From Bilabrum cf. latius (lineage: Eukaryota; Bigyra: Bicosoecida; Bigyra; Bicosoecida), in NCBI GenBank assembly GCA_965178125.1, contig OZ237773.1, positions 62,001-126,000 on the forward strand: DNA of 64,000 nucleotides, given 5' to 3'. This document shows, in pieces, positions 22,317 through 33,746 of this stretch; the stretch's first letter is position 1; each line of letters opens with the position of its first letter. The notes under the pieces are model-generated. The model was not told the DNA's origin, searched no databases, and saw only the letters and a program-made list of their open reading frames with translations. The position numbers and the translations under genes were made by a program.

Positions 22317-25300
22317 TCATACCCCAAGCACCCCAGCCTCCGCTTCCTCTCCCAGCGCATCTCGCCCCTCGTTCGCGGCCTCCTCCAGCGCACGAATCAC
22401 CCGCTGCTGCCTCTCGGACTGCACCGCCGCCAGTGCCCGCAGCGACCGCCGGGCCGCCCGAAGCGCCCTGGCAGGCACCATCCACCAGTGGAACCGCGAG
22501 GCGGCCTGCGCCGCTGGCCGGGCGGGGACAACCAGCGACGTCACCTGCACTCCACCGAGGGCGATAGCGTCAGCACCTGAGACCGCGGGACCCCGGGATC
22601 GAGCCCCGCGGTGGCGCCCACTGCGCTTCCTGCGTTTCTTTTTATGCTTTTTCTTCTTCTAGGATGTCTGCCCTCCATCCTCACGCTCTGGGCTCAAAGG
22701 TGACTTGGCTGGAGCTGGAGCGGGATTCGCCACTCTGCTGCTGCTGTTGGCCGAGGCGAAGGGGCGCGCTTCCTCCTCCTCTGACGAGTCGGTGCCATCC
22801 ACGGATCCATCGGTGGACGATCCCGAGCTGGATATACCCGCATCGAGTGGTGGAGCGTGCGGGTCATTCCTCTGCATCACGTGCACGTGGTACTTGCGCG
22901 CCCGCTGCACCAGCCCCCGCCTCTCCCCCTGTCCCCCACCCCCCCTCTGCCCCACCTCCGCATGAGCCAAGACCTCAACGGCGCGCTAGTACAGAGACGT
23001 GCCGCGGTCTTGCGAGTGCGATTGCGCGGCGCCTGCGGAACCGGAGTTGCCCCCGCCGATTTGACTGCCCTCCTTCCTTGCCTGCTCCACCGATTCTTGT
23101 TTCTGTTCTCCCTGCTCAACTTCCTTCTCATTTTCCTCGTCCTCTTCCTCGTCCTCGCTGCTGCTGGTGTCGGCCTCTCCCTTGTCGAAACGATCTGCCA
23201 GTCGTCTGCCCTCTCGCCGCAGTGCCGCCTCCGATATCCCTGCGGCACGTAGAGCTGAACCTTCCTTGGACGTGAGGGGGAGGCCCAGTCTGGCACGCAG
23301 TGGGGCGGGCAGCCGACGGACGGCGTCGTCGGGGGCCGAGGCCAGGAGCTCGTCCGCGTCTCGGCTTGCAACGGGTCTCGATCCTCCGCGCCCAGCATCC
23401 GAATCCGACCGGATCAGCAGACGCCCGCCCGCGCCCTTGCCCGGCCCAGTGGCACGCAGCAGTGCGTTTGCGATCGCCTCCGCATCGCTGGCGGGCGGCT
23501 GTGGTGCTGACGCAGAGAGTGCCCCCCTCTCTCTCGCGTGGATGGAGGCAGCCAGCTCGCAGGCCGCGCACCGCAGGGGGGGCGGCGGGATGAGGTCGTC
23601 GGGCGGTCTGCAGGCCAGTAGAGCCGCTCTCCTGAGCGCTTTTGCCTCCCTCCTCATGCGATCGTTGTCCTCCAACGCCTCCTGCTCGGCGTCCTTTGAA
23701 ATGTGCGACACCTCATCACCCTCATCCACATCCACAAGCGGATCCGTTGGAGCATCATCGGCCTGTCGTCCTCCTGATTGGCTCTAGCTGGTGATGCCGA
23801 CGTCTACCTGCCCTGGCGCCCTCATCTGCTTCTCCTTCTCCTCCTGTTCCCTGACTTTCTTCCTTCTCTCGATCTCATCGACCCTCTTCTGTCTCTCCTG
23901 CTCCTCCTCGTGCATCCGCACCTGCTCCTCCTGTGCATCCGCCAGCCGCTGCAGCTCGAACCCATGGCCCGTAGTCTCCCAGTCGAGGGAGTGCTGCGCC
24001 TCCCATAGCCTCTCCTGGGCCCGGCCCACCCACTTTACCCAGGCCTCCAGAGCCCCCCTGGGCAAACCCGCAGACACCTCCGCGCAGCGTCTGCACACCG
24101 CGTGCCCGCACGCCAGCTGCACGGGTTCGCGCAGCAGAGACACGCAGTGCAGGCAGGTCGAGTCTGTCCTCAGAGCCCTGTCGATGCTGGCTGCCTGACC
24201 CACGGCCTGTGCCGCAAGCTCCGACGCTTTCACCGTCTGCGTCATTGCGGCTCCGAGTTGCACGGTCATGGCCCGGATGGCGTCTGCCTGCGCCCGCATC
24301 CTCCTCCTCACCGCCATGGCTTGCCGCTTGGAAAGCTTCACGCCGCCCTTGCTGGAGCTAGATCCACCGGTGGAGCGCCTAGGCACGGTGTCGCCCCCCG
24401 GGTCACGATGCTCAATTCCTGAAGATGAAGATCTGTACGGGCCGGGGGGCGGCGAGCCGAGACCGCGGGCTCCCAGCGCCCCAGTGGCCTCGTGCACCTC
24501 GGCCCCCAGCGGGCCCGTGAGCAAATCCCTGACGATGGCTTCCTTCGAGTTGGAGTCTACCCCTTGCCTGCCCTTGCCTCTGCCCTCGCTGTCCATGGAT
24601 CCAGCACTCGTCACACCGTCGTGCGCGGCACCGTCCGCGCCCTGTGACGCGTGCGCCGTGTCACCATCCAGCGCGGGGAGGCCGTCCGCGATCTTCCGCG
24701 CCGCCAGCTCAGCGGCGGCGTTCTGTTTCTACCCTATTCTGGAGGAGGCACCCAGCGTGTCGATTGCGTGGCTGCTGCCTATCTTGCCCCCCAGGTGGTA
24801 CATGCCCCCTGTGAGCTGCCGCAGGTCCGTCTTGAGCACGAACTCGCGCTTCTTGGCGGCATCCAGAGCCTCCTCCTGCTCTTTCACATGCCCGCTCAGC
24901 GCCTGCACGGTGCCTCGCAATGCCTCTATCCTCTTCGTCATCATCTGCGTGCTCTGGACCGCACCGGGCGACATGCCTCCGCCACGGCCCCGTGGACTTC
25001 CGGATCCGCTGCCGTTGCCCCCTCGGCGCGGACTTCTTCGCGACGAGGACCGCGCGCGGCGTGGGCTGCCTGCCCGTGCACTTGTCACGCGCCTGCCACT
25101 GGCCCTCCTGGGACTCTGCCGCGGAGTAGCAGGCGATCCAGCATCGTCCGCCTGGCCTCCGCCTCCTCCTCCTCCTCCTCCTCCTCCTCCGCCTTGAGAA
25201 GCAAGTCTATCCCTCCTTGCCCCGCTCGGGGCGGTTGCAACCCGTTGTTCCCTACCGGGGGATGAGTCCTACCGGGGAGGCGTGCTGAGGACGCGCCTTG

Positions 25301-28300
25301 CGGAACCAGCGCCGCGCGGTAGGTCCTCGAGCTCGCTGCCCACCGAGGTGTGCGCCAGGTACATCTGGTTCTCCTTGTCTCTCTTCTTCCTGCCGCTGTC
25401 AGAGGCAATGATCTTGTTGCTGCTGCTGCTGCTCTCGTCACCACCCCTCGGCACGCGCCTGACATCCCTGAAGAGGTCCTCGTCATCATCATCGTCCTGC
25501 TGCATGGGATTCCGCGCCTGCCACGCCTCGGGCCTGTCGCTTTGCCCACCCTCCGACCCGAACCCGCTGCCGGACCGCCGCACCGGTGTCGTTGGTCTTA
25601 CATCTTCATCTTCTGTTGCGGCACCGGCCCCTGGCTGCGCCTTCTTTCGCGACACCGACGCGGACGAGGCGGCGCTGCCCCGGCGCCCACGCTAGGACGA
25701 AGAATCTGCGGAGCCCCGTCGCCTGCTGGAACGGCTGTGGCGACCCCCGCTGGTTCTGCTCGCGTCTTGTCTGCTCCCCGAGCCGCTACCGTGAAGCAGC
25801 CACTCCTCGGCGGCTGCTATCGCTGCCTGCAGGTCGTCTTTGAGCTGCGTCAGGTGCTTCTTCTTGGCCTTCGGGTACGAGGGATCCGCCGGTTTGCCCA
25901 GGTTCTGCAGCCAGACTCGCTTGTACGAAGCGGCCTTGCCATGGGATGAAGACGATCCGTCCGGAGCCGCAATGGGGGCTGAGTACGTCCGCTCAACGGA
26001 CAATTCCAGCGCCGTCCCGGTCCAGCTGGACGACCATCCGTCTGGATCCGTCCCTCCCGACGAGCGCCTCCTTTGGCCATCTTTGGATCCTGGCCGACGC
26101 CGGGGTGTCGTACTGCGGCCGTGAATCGCCCCATCACTCGTCACACCTTCCTTTGGGGAGGCGGCTCCTCCGTTTGCGGCCCCTCCTGCCTCTGTCCGGG
26201 CGGCGAGTGCCTGCGCCAGCATGGACAGCCGCTCGCATACCACGGCGACTGCCTTCCTCGCCTTGACTTCCTGCTTGCTCATGCCGCTGTTACGGTCTCC
26301 CCCAAGCAATCGCTGGGTGAGAGCCAGGGCGCTGGACCCCGCCTGGTGTTTGGCAGCCTCTGCGGCTGCGATGGAGTGCACGAGCTGCCTTCCCTGGCTG
26401 GGCCCAGCCACCTAATAACGGGGAGCCTGCGCCCCGAGAGCAGCGTGATCATCATGTGCTTGTGATGGCAGCGCCAGCTGCGTCTGCGCTTTCTTTTCGT
26501 CACCTGACAATTCGCGCGATTTGTTATCGGTGGCTGGCACTGCTCCACCTCCCATCCCGCCTGCCTAGTAGGGCGCAAGTGGCTGCACCTCTCCTTCAAT
26601 GGGTCCCCTTGCTCTTGAGTCTTCACCAGATGCGGGGCTTCTCACTGCAAGATCCGCGGATGGGCGCCTTTGACCACCCGCCATCGGGCCAGGCTGGGTG
26701 TCCAACGCGGACGATCGAGATTCCCTCCCGCCGGACCGGTGGCTGCCTTGGTCTTGGTTGCCGGGCAAAGCATCAGAGCAGGGGTTACCACCGGGGTTAC
26801 TTGCCGTAGCACCCGCTCCACTACCAGCCTGCTCTGATGCCGCACGCAGACCCTTGACTCCACCCATGCCGCTGAAATGGTCGTGCTCCTCGCTGTCAGT
26901 GACCGGCTCCATCTCCATCGCTCGGAGCAGCGCGGCCGCCACCGCAGAGCTACCGCTAGTTTGACCACCGCTAGTTTGACCACCGTAATGCAGGCCGCCG
27001 CCCTCACCAGCAGTCATGTCTCCACCGGTGGGCCAGCCACCCTCGATCCCTCCCGCCTCCGATCCACCGGTGGCCTTCCGTCGTCCTGGCAACGCGCTTC
27101 CCCGACCTGACTGCGCACCAGCCGATGCGCGTCCTTGGTCGGGATGGTGGTCAGAGTGGGCCTCTGTACCGGCCCCGGTCGATTGCTGCTGATGTTGTAG
27201 CTACTGGGTTTCCTGCTGCCCTTGCTACGAGTAGTATTCTCCGGCGCGGCTGAGTGCCCCAAAGGGCCGGGCAAGTGCCACCGCTGGAGCGGACATGCGC
27301 CGACCCCGGATCCGCGTCGGGGGACCGCCGCCTCCGTGTGCGGATCCATCCGGAATCGAAAGCCTTGCGTGCGTGCCCGGGTCCATCAGCGGTCCGCCGC
27401 CCGACATGTGACGAGCGCGCGACTCCCCGGCCTCTAGTAGCACGGCCACGGCTTTGGCTGCCCGCCAGCGCGCCTGCAGCTTGCGAAAGTGCTGACGGGC
27501 AGAGCGGCCATCGTCGTTGTCAGGCGTGCCAGCGCTGCTGGTGCTGTGCCTGCGGTACGGCGGCAGCAGTGCGTGCGCGGCGCCCAGCATGCCGGTTCCG
27601 TCGGCGTGCCTGGAGGCGGACAGCGAGCTGCCCCCCCGGGACACAGTGGCGTCTCGGCGCAGGTCGGCCGCGAGTCGGTCAAACGGACCAACGCTCTCTG
27701 CGGGTTGATCCGATCCCGCAGACCCACGTCCTAGCAGACCAGTGTACCCTGTGGGGGTCGGTTGTCCCCAAGAGGACCTGACTGACGTAGCCGCTGCGCT
27801 GTGAGGCTCCAATGCGGAGCGAGGGTCAGCGTGCGTCTGGCTGTGCTGCCCGTCCTCAGTGACGTCAGCCTGCCAGTGGGCGTGGCTGTGCTCTCCATCT
27901 TCCGTCCAGTCCCCCTGCCAGTGCACGTGAGTCGCGAGCTGCTCGCCCGCTTGCGTCGCATCCGGCGTCGCCCGCTCGCTTCCCTTTGTTGCGCTGTCCC
28001 TGCCCCACCCAGCCGGCGCCGTGCCTGGCCTGGTAGCCTCCTCCATCGCAACCTGCTGTTGCTAGTGCTGCTGGCTCGAGGTGCCCTATGGATAACCCCT
28101 TGTTCGTTGGACCGTTGTTCCCTTGGAGTCCAGCACCCGCCTCTGCCCGATCCTGAGCTGGCCTCCAGCGCGCGCGCGGAACCCGCCCCCGCGGCTGCCA
28201 GCCACTGTGCGAGCGCGCACCGCAGCCGCCCCTGGGGATCGCGACCGGTCCAGCACCTCCCTTTCGCTCCCAGTCGTCACACTTCCGGCGCCTCTGCCAC

Positions 28301-29945
28301 CGCCGAATATGGAGACGGAATCAGCGGCCGGCATGCCTTGACCAAGTCCTTCATCGTGCCCATTTGCGGCTGCATGCTCGGGAACGGCAGCGGCAGCAGT
28401 GGACCTTTGGCTTGCGTGGATGGCCAGCTCTGTGGCGCTCTCCTGCAGCGAGGCAGCCGCGGCTGTTAGACCCCCCCTCATGGGATCAAGGCTCACGGGG
28501 GTTGCAACCGGGCGGCCCCTCACGTCCACCGCTCGTGGCTGCGCCAACCTCCGCTGTGCCGCTGCCTGCGCCTCCTGAGCCGCTGCCCTGTGGGCCACCT
28601 CGGCGGCTGCGTCTGCAAGTGCCTGTGCCCTGGCGGCCCACTGCTTCTCCTTCTCCTCAATCACGGCGCGGGCCTGGGCCTGCGACCGAGCCACTGCAGA
28701 GCGCACCGCAGATGCGACCATGTCGGTGACTAGGCCTGCCGCCAGCGGAGGCATACCCTGCAGCTGCTTCTTCTGGTGCTGGTGCAGCTTTTTGTTGATC
28801 GCTTGTGCCATCGCACCGCCGTGCAATGCACCATCCAAGGGGATCCCCCGCACGCTCCCAAACCCGGTGGGGCTACCATGCGGCGATGCCTCGGACCATG
28901 CCCCTGCCCCTGCTCCGGATGGCTGTCGCTGGTGCCGGCTGCGACGTGACCCAACCCCATGGGAGGATTCCGCCCGACCGCCGGATTGACCACCCTCCCT
29001 ACGATCTTCCGCCCGGGCGGCCCTTCCGGCAGCCGACATCATGTCTGCGGTGAGCCCCTGCGCCATCTCTGCTGCTGTTACCTGCGGCGATGGTGGCGCT
29101 AATGATCCGATCGCCCGCTCCTGTTTGCCTTCCCACGCGCCCGACTCGCCGGTGCCTGGCGTTCCACCATCGTGCAGTGCATCCTCGGGCGCAACGATCC
29201 GTCTGCCGCCCCATCTGGGCGCTGTGCCTCCGTTCCCGGTAGCCTCCATCTTTCGACTCCGAATCCCTCCGATCGACGCTGACATGCCTCGCCCCACCCT
29301 GGAGCCGCTCGCGGGGGCGGTGGGTGGCCTGCCCGCGGAGAAGCCATGCGCACCACCGTGTGATGCACCTCTTGCCTCCCTGGCACTGAGCGGTGCCTCT
29401 GCAAGCAAACCCCGTGTAGGATTGACCGGGTGCATCGCACTGCCCGCGGCTCCGTACCGCGTCCACGCCGGCCGCCGGGCTTTCGGAATCCGGTCCGAGC
29501 CCCCCACAGCTGATCCTGCTCGTTCTGCGAAGCTGCTTCTCGCACTGCTCGCCTCAGCCGTCCAGGCAGATTGTGCGTAATACCCACTAGCGTTTGCAAT
29601 CTCGATCGGTAGCGATGGGCTGCCGTGATCGATTTGGCGACCGTGCATTGCGACGCTGTCGACCGCCAAGACTCGTTGAGGCTGATCATCCGGGAAACCC
29701 GCTGTAGTAGCGCCCTGCCACGCCAATTGAACGGGAGCTTGCTCGTTCGTTACGTATTTCCTGGTGTGCTTGCCGCGATGGTCTAACCCTGACACGGACA
29801 CACTTGGCTCGGCCTCAACTGGTGGATTCCCAACCGCTGCTCTGCGTGCTGCTGCCACACCTCTTGCAAGAGCTGACTTGGGGGGAACAGCGCTTCGGCT
29901 TACTGAGTGTGAGTCATCTCCTTCCAAATGCTGCGATTCAGACAT
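22317..29945 (-). CDS. 2542-residue disordered protein with a split RING-type finger
   Basis: A single frame of 2543 codons runs from ATG 29945 to TGA 22317 with 12 in-frame TAG codons and no TAA or TGA. Most of it is Ser/Gly/Ala-rich and probably disordered, with several Gln-rich stretches in which TAG interrupts CAG/CAA runs (28050-28090 and 27180-27230). Near residues 1930-1965 (about 24155-24060) is the first half of a C3HC4 RING finger (CLHC...CGHAVCRRC); the last Cys pair (CAAC, about 23570) comes roughly 160 residues later, after a long Gln/Glu/Arg coiled coil. If these pair, it is a RING ubiquitin ligase with a helical insertion. Lys/Arg clusters near the C-terminus (KKKKHKKKRRKR, about 22650) suggest nuclear targeting. 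No close family was recognised. Confidence 0.75.
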
Positions 29946-30293
29946 CGTAGAAACCCAAGCGACCGCTGCCCTTTTGCAACACAATGCGACCACGCCAAGC
30001 GACCAAAGGAACCCGACTAATATGCACAATCGGCCACAAAGTGATGTATGTACAGTGCTTCGTAGCGAACAATTTGAGCTCTTCTCGTGGCACTGTGGTG
30101 AGAGCATTCATGTTTCCTTTCCGTTGGAGCGGTCGTCGTCACACACACGCACCAGTGGATCCAGGCAGCCCAGCCGAAATCCAGGGTTTATCTAGATCTA
30201 GTGCAACCATCCAGCTGAGTACTACATTAAACATACACGCCGGGACGCGTTGCAATCGCCCTGCTTCCCCTCGTGACGGCCTCCTCGTGCACG
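29946..30293. other. Intergenic, no gene seen
   Basis: Between the start of the split-RING gene and the end of the PhyH-like fragment. It should contain the promoter of the former; no specific element was recognised. Confidence 0.45.
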
Positions 30294-30807
30294 TCAGTCG
30301 ATTCCCAGCACGGCCCGCTGCACCTTGTCTCTGGGCACGGCCTCCCTCGGCAAGGTTCTCCTGAGCAATCTCTTCCCCTTCTCCAACACTTTGGATGGGA
30401 AGATGCTCCTAGGGAAATAGCTGACGAACTGCACTGCCCTCATTCCGGATGACCCCCTATTGGGGACATCCCCGTGGGGCCAAGCAAACGTCCCACAGGA
30501 TCAGCGAGCCCGCGGGGCAGGGAACCCGTCGGCCCATGGGAGCGAACATTCGATCCACCTTCCTCTTCTGGTCGAAGATGTACCGGTACATCTCAGACGT
30601 TACTCTCTTTTCCAAAAACCTCTCCTTGTACCATTCCTCGTAGTGCAGGCGGAACCCTGGCACGTTGACGTGTCCCCCATCGTCCTCGCCCGGCTCCATT
30701 GGGCGGTCGTAACCATCCATGCTCGTCGCATCGATACCCGTTGGGCTTGACTTGCTTGGCTCGCCTGAGGCGCTAGGCTTGGTGGCAGCGGGGGTCGATC
30801 GTGACAT
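30294..30807 (-). pseudogene. PhyH-like 2-oxoglutarate dioxygenase C-terminal fragment, frameshifted
   Basis: The translation starting at ATG 30807 reads DDGGHVNVPGF, then VPCPAGSLILWD, the pattern of the phytanoyl-CoA dioxygenase superfamily where the final strand carries WDxRxxH. Immediately after, at a run of four C near 30490, the frame must shift by one base for the expected continuation (LAHGDVPN... then AVQFVSYFPRS) up to TGA 30294. The N-terminal half with the HxD metal-binding motif is absent, although the upstream frame is open for some 70 codons. It is therefore either a decaying partial copy or a gene with a sequencing error and an unseen upstream exon. Members hydroxylate small molecules using Fe(II) and 2-oxoglutarate. 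Confidence 0.55.
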
Positions 30808-31241
30808 CGTCTTCGATTCTGGTGTGGTTGAGTCTAGCAAGCGGAATGAAACAACGGCTATAGCGGCAGAGGCAGGTGGAGATGGACGAGATGATCGGCA
30901 AGGGCGCACAGAGGCGGAGACAGAGGCGAAGGTTGAGGCGGGCTGCCGCGTGCAGGCAGGCCTAGAGCAGGCGAGGACGCGTGTGAGAGAGGCAAAGCTG
31001 CGGCTAGAGAACGTGTATCACGAAAGTGAGCTTGAGCCGGGAAAGACTTCAGCTAAGCCACCACAGTGAATCACTTTCCTCAAGGTCCCGGCTATAGAAT
31101 TCTAGCCAGTGCAGCTCCAATCCGCCGTCTAAGCATGCATAGTACCGTTGGGTTTTGGCCTGCAGCTGACGATCCACAAAATCTGACCGAGCACCAGCCA
31201 TACATCGTAACTCTATATCTTTCCCCACAATGGCGCCTCGC
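30808..31241. other. Intergenic; weak plus-strand frame 30719-31069
   Basis: A plus-strand frame of 116 codons ends at TGA 31067-31069 and has a Glu/Arg-rich, coiled-coil-like second half, but its first part overlaps the PhyH fragment in antisense and no start or homology supports it. I do not call it a gene. Confidence 0.3.
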
Positions 31242-32846
31242 TCACTGGTGGAATCGCCTGTTTCCCCTGCCCATTTGCCTGCGGTTCCCCCTGCCTCCTC
31301 CTCCGCGAGACCCTCCCATGCGTCTGCTCTGCCTCTGCTCGCGCCTCATGCTCCGGGCCATATTTGTAGCATGTGCCTGCCTCGCCCGGCGAGATGCCGC
31401 CTGCTCGACCGCGCTGCTCTGCAGCTCGTCACTCTACTCCTCGTGGGTCTCTTGACTAGGCGTCTACACCAGTGGGCTTCGTTCGTAGAGCGGCCACACA
31501 ACTCGTTGCGTGGGGAATAATAAAGAGCCGTCATCGCGAAAGTACCAGTGTATCGCAAAAATACGGCCATCATCACCATCATCCTCATCCTCAGACGCAT
31601 CGTCAGCATCCTCTACATTCAGCGCCTAGCGACCATCGTCAACAATTGCTCGATCTTCTATGAAGTCATTGAAAGGGTACACCCCGGCTCGCAGCAACAG
31701 TTGGAAAGCGACACGATCAACAGCCTCTGCAGCTTCCCTTGCATGCACGCTCGCCTCCTGCTCGGCCTCCTCTCTAGCCCGCTGACGCCTGATGCTTAAT
31801 TCCTCGAGGTGTGCATGTAGCAGATTCATGCAGGTTTCCAGTATCTAAGTCGAAAGCCCAGATTCAAGTTGCGCCCCGTGGGTCACGGCCCTCAGCACGG
31901 CTCTGGAGGCGCACCTGAGGGCGCCTGCATCGATGGCCGCCATTCGGACACCGTGTGATCCACGCGACACATTTTGAAGAATAACGGCCGCTCTGCGTCT
32001 CAGGCGATTATTGTCACCCTGCAAGGGTGGACCCAGTGCCCGGCAATTCTCGCCGGCAGCCTGCTGAGCGCCCTCAGCATACTCCTAGAAGACCAGTTGC
32101 ACAAGAATGGGAAGCACGCCGCAATCGGCAATAGCCATCCTTGCTACCTCGCTCTCGCCTACCGATAGATTACCCAATGATGCAAGTGCTGCATGAATCG
32201 TAGCTGCATGCACCGCATGAACTGGGTGCGTATCATTGCCTGCCTTGACGATTCTGCAAAGCCCACCGACTATGCCAGAGCTGGCAATCACCTCCCTTAC
32301 CTCGGCATTTCCCTGAGATAGAAAGAGAGCAATATCCACGGCACTATTCCATGCCTAGCCAGTGCTGTCTTCTGTCAGCAGCCTATTCACCGCTGGGACA
32401 ATGCCGGTCACTAGTGCTACCAGCCTGCTTGCATCGTTGTTCAGCGCGGTCAATATCGCACACAGGGCTTGTGCAGCAACAGCAACAATGCAACAATTTG
32501 GAAGCCATAAGAGCTACACAAGCCATGGAATTGACCCGGATTCCATGGCCAGCTAAGCTGATTGTCGGTCACTTTCGCAAGCCTTTCCTAATCCGAACGC
32601 AGCCTCGCATGCATTCCAACTGCTTGACGCGCCTCGAAGTAACTCAGTAATCGCTTTCATCTTCGTTTCAATGCATGCCATGTCATTCGCTGTGTCGATA
32701 GATTCGTCTTTGGAATCAGACTGCCCACGGTCGCAATGCTGGTACCAAAGCTTCTCGATTACTCCACAAGCTTCAAGCCGGTGCGGTTTACTCCCTGCAG
32801 CGGCCTTACTTGTGTCAATATATCTGGTGAACCAATTCGCCTCCAT
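31242..32846 (-). CDS. Armadillo-repeat protein, paralogue B
   Basis: One frame of 535 codons from ATG 32846 to TGA 31242 with eight in-frame TAG codons. The N-terminal half shows degenerate armadillo/HEAT repeats such as ALCAILTALNNDASRLVAL and SGIVGGLCRIVKAG, with the hydrophobic spacing typical of three-helix repeats that bind extended peptides. The second half is a charged Arg/Glu coiled coil, an acidic stretch and an Arg/Gly-rich C-terminus. It aligns along its length with the next gene upstream (33747-35375), including N-terminus, repeat region and coiled coil, so the pair arose by tandem duplication. The true start could be upstream, since the frame remains open to 32885. Function unknown; scaffold or transport role is only inference. 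Confidence 0.75.
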
Positions 32847-32909
32847 CGCTGACTTCTGGGAATCTTTGAAGTCCGGTACAGCCACGGGACCATGGGGGGG
32901 AAATGATAT

Positions 32910-33275
32910 TCAACTCAAAAGCGCACGCTATTGCGAAACTACATCTAGCACCGAACGTAGGTCCAGGGACCACCTAACCTCACGCTTTAGCTGTAATGGC
33001 GTATGCTGCCTCAGGTCAACCCTGAGGACCCATTTCCTCCTGGTGGGTGTCCGCTGCCGGCAACTCGTACTGGCGCCTGCCCTGGTCCAACCCTGCTTTT
33101 GCGATGGCAACAGCTGTAGCGAGGATGTTGTTTTCGGCTGCCCCTACAGCCAGGCTGGCAAGGTCCTCCAAAACCTCCCTGGCGAGCGCCAGTTTGGCCT
33201 TCGTGTCCTTCGGTACAGTGCAGATTCGCTCTAAGCCGCACATGCACTATCGAGCATTGCATCCAAATCCAGAAT
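32910..33275 (-). repeat. Dispersed repeat, copy B (open coding element)
   Basis: Reverse complement of the repeat at 8800-9238. Here an open frame runs from ATG 33243-33241 region (an upstream in-frame ATG lies near 33276) to TGA near 33016, encoding about 75-86 residues with LEDLASLAVGAAENNILA and AKAGLDQGRRQYELPAAD. The conserved non-coding tail continues to about 32910, only about 60 bp from the start of paralogue B. The product is unrecognised, helical and Ala-rich. Whether it is an expressed small gene, a 5' exon or a mobile fragment cannot be told from two copies. Confidence 0.6.
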
Positions 33276-33746
33276 TCATTTCTCTATGCCTTCATGACCG
33301 GGACCGGGACCGGCGCCCGGCCAGGGACTAGGACGAGTGCAAAGAGGGCACCATGGCTACTTACCTACCACACGGCGCATGTCGCGGACTCGGTCTGGTG
33401 CGCGAAGTCCGACGGTGGACCTGGCAACGGGCACTCACATTGATGCTCATCCCAAAAGGACGTAGGGTCTGATGCCACTAGGGCTACTCCCAAGAGCTAA
33501 TTTTTGACATAATCCACTTCGTATACTGCCGGGGCTACAGCCTTCAGTCCGTAGCCGCTAGAGGTTGCGCTCCTCCGGCAGGAAGGGGAGCGTTTGGAGC
33601 GAACGGGAGGAGATTTGAAGTGGTGGATAATATGATCAGTTGAATTATTGCCCCATGACAAGTGTGCAATATGCTGGACAGTGGCACCAGCAAGCTCACA
33701 TTACGCTGTCAGCTTAGTTGGCCACCCATCACGAGAGTAACCGACA
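33276..33746. other. Intergenic, no gene seen
   Basis: Between repeat copy B and the stop codon of armadillo paralogue A. Short frames only. Confidence 0.45.

Noticed and set aside
30719-31069. Plus-strand gene with coiled-coil-like end
   Set aside because: Overlaps the PhyH fragment in antisense, lacks a convincing start and resembles no family.
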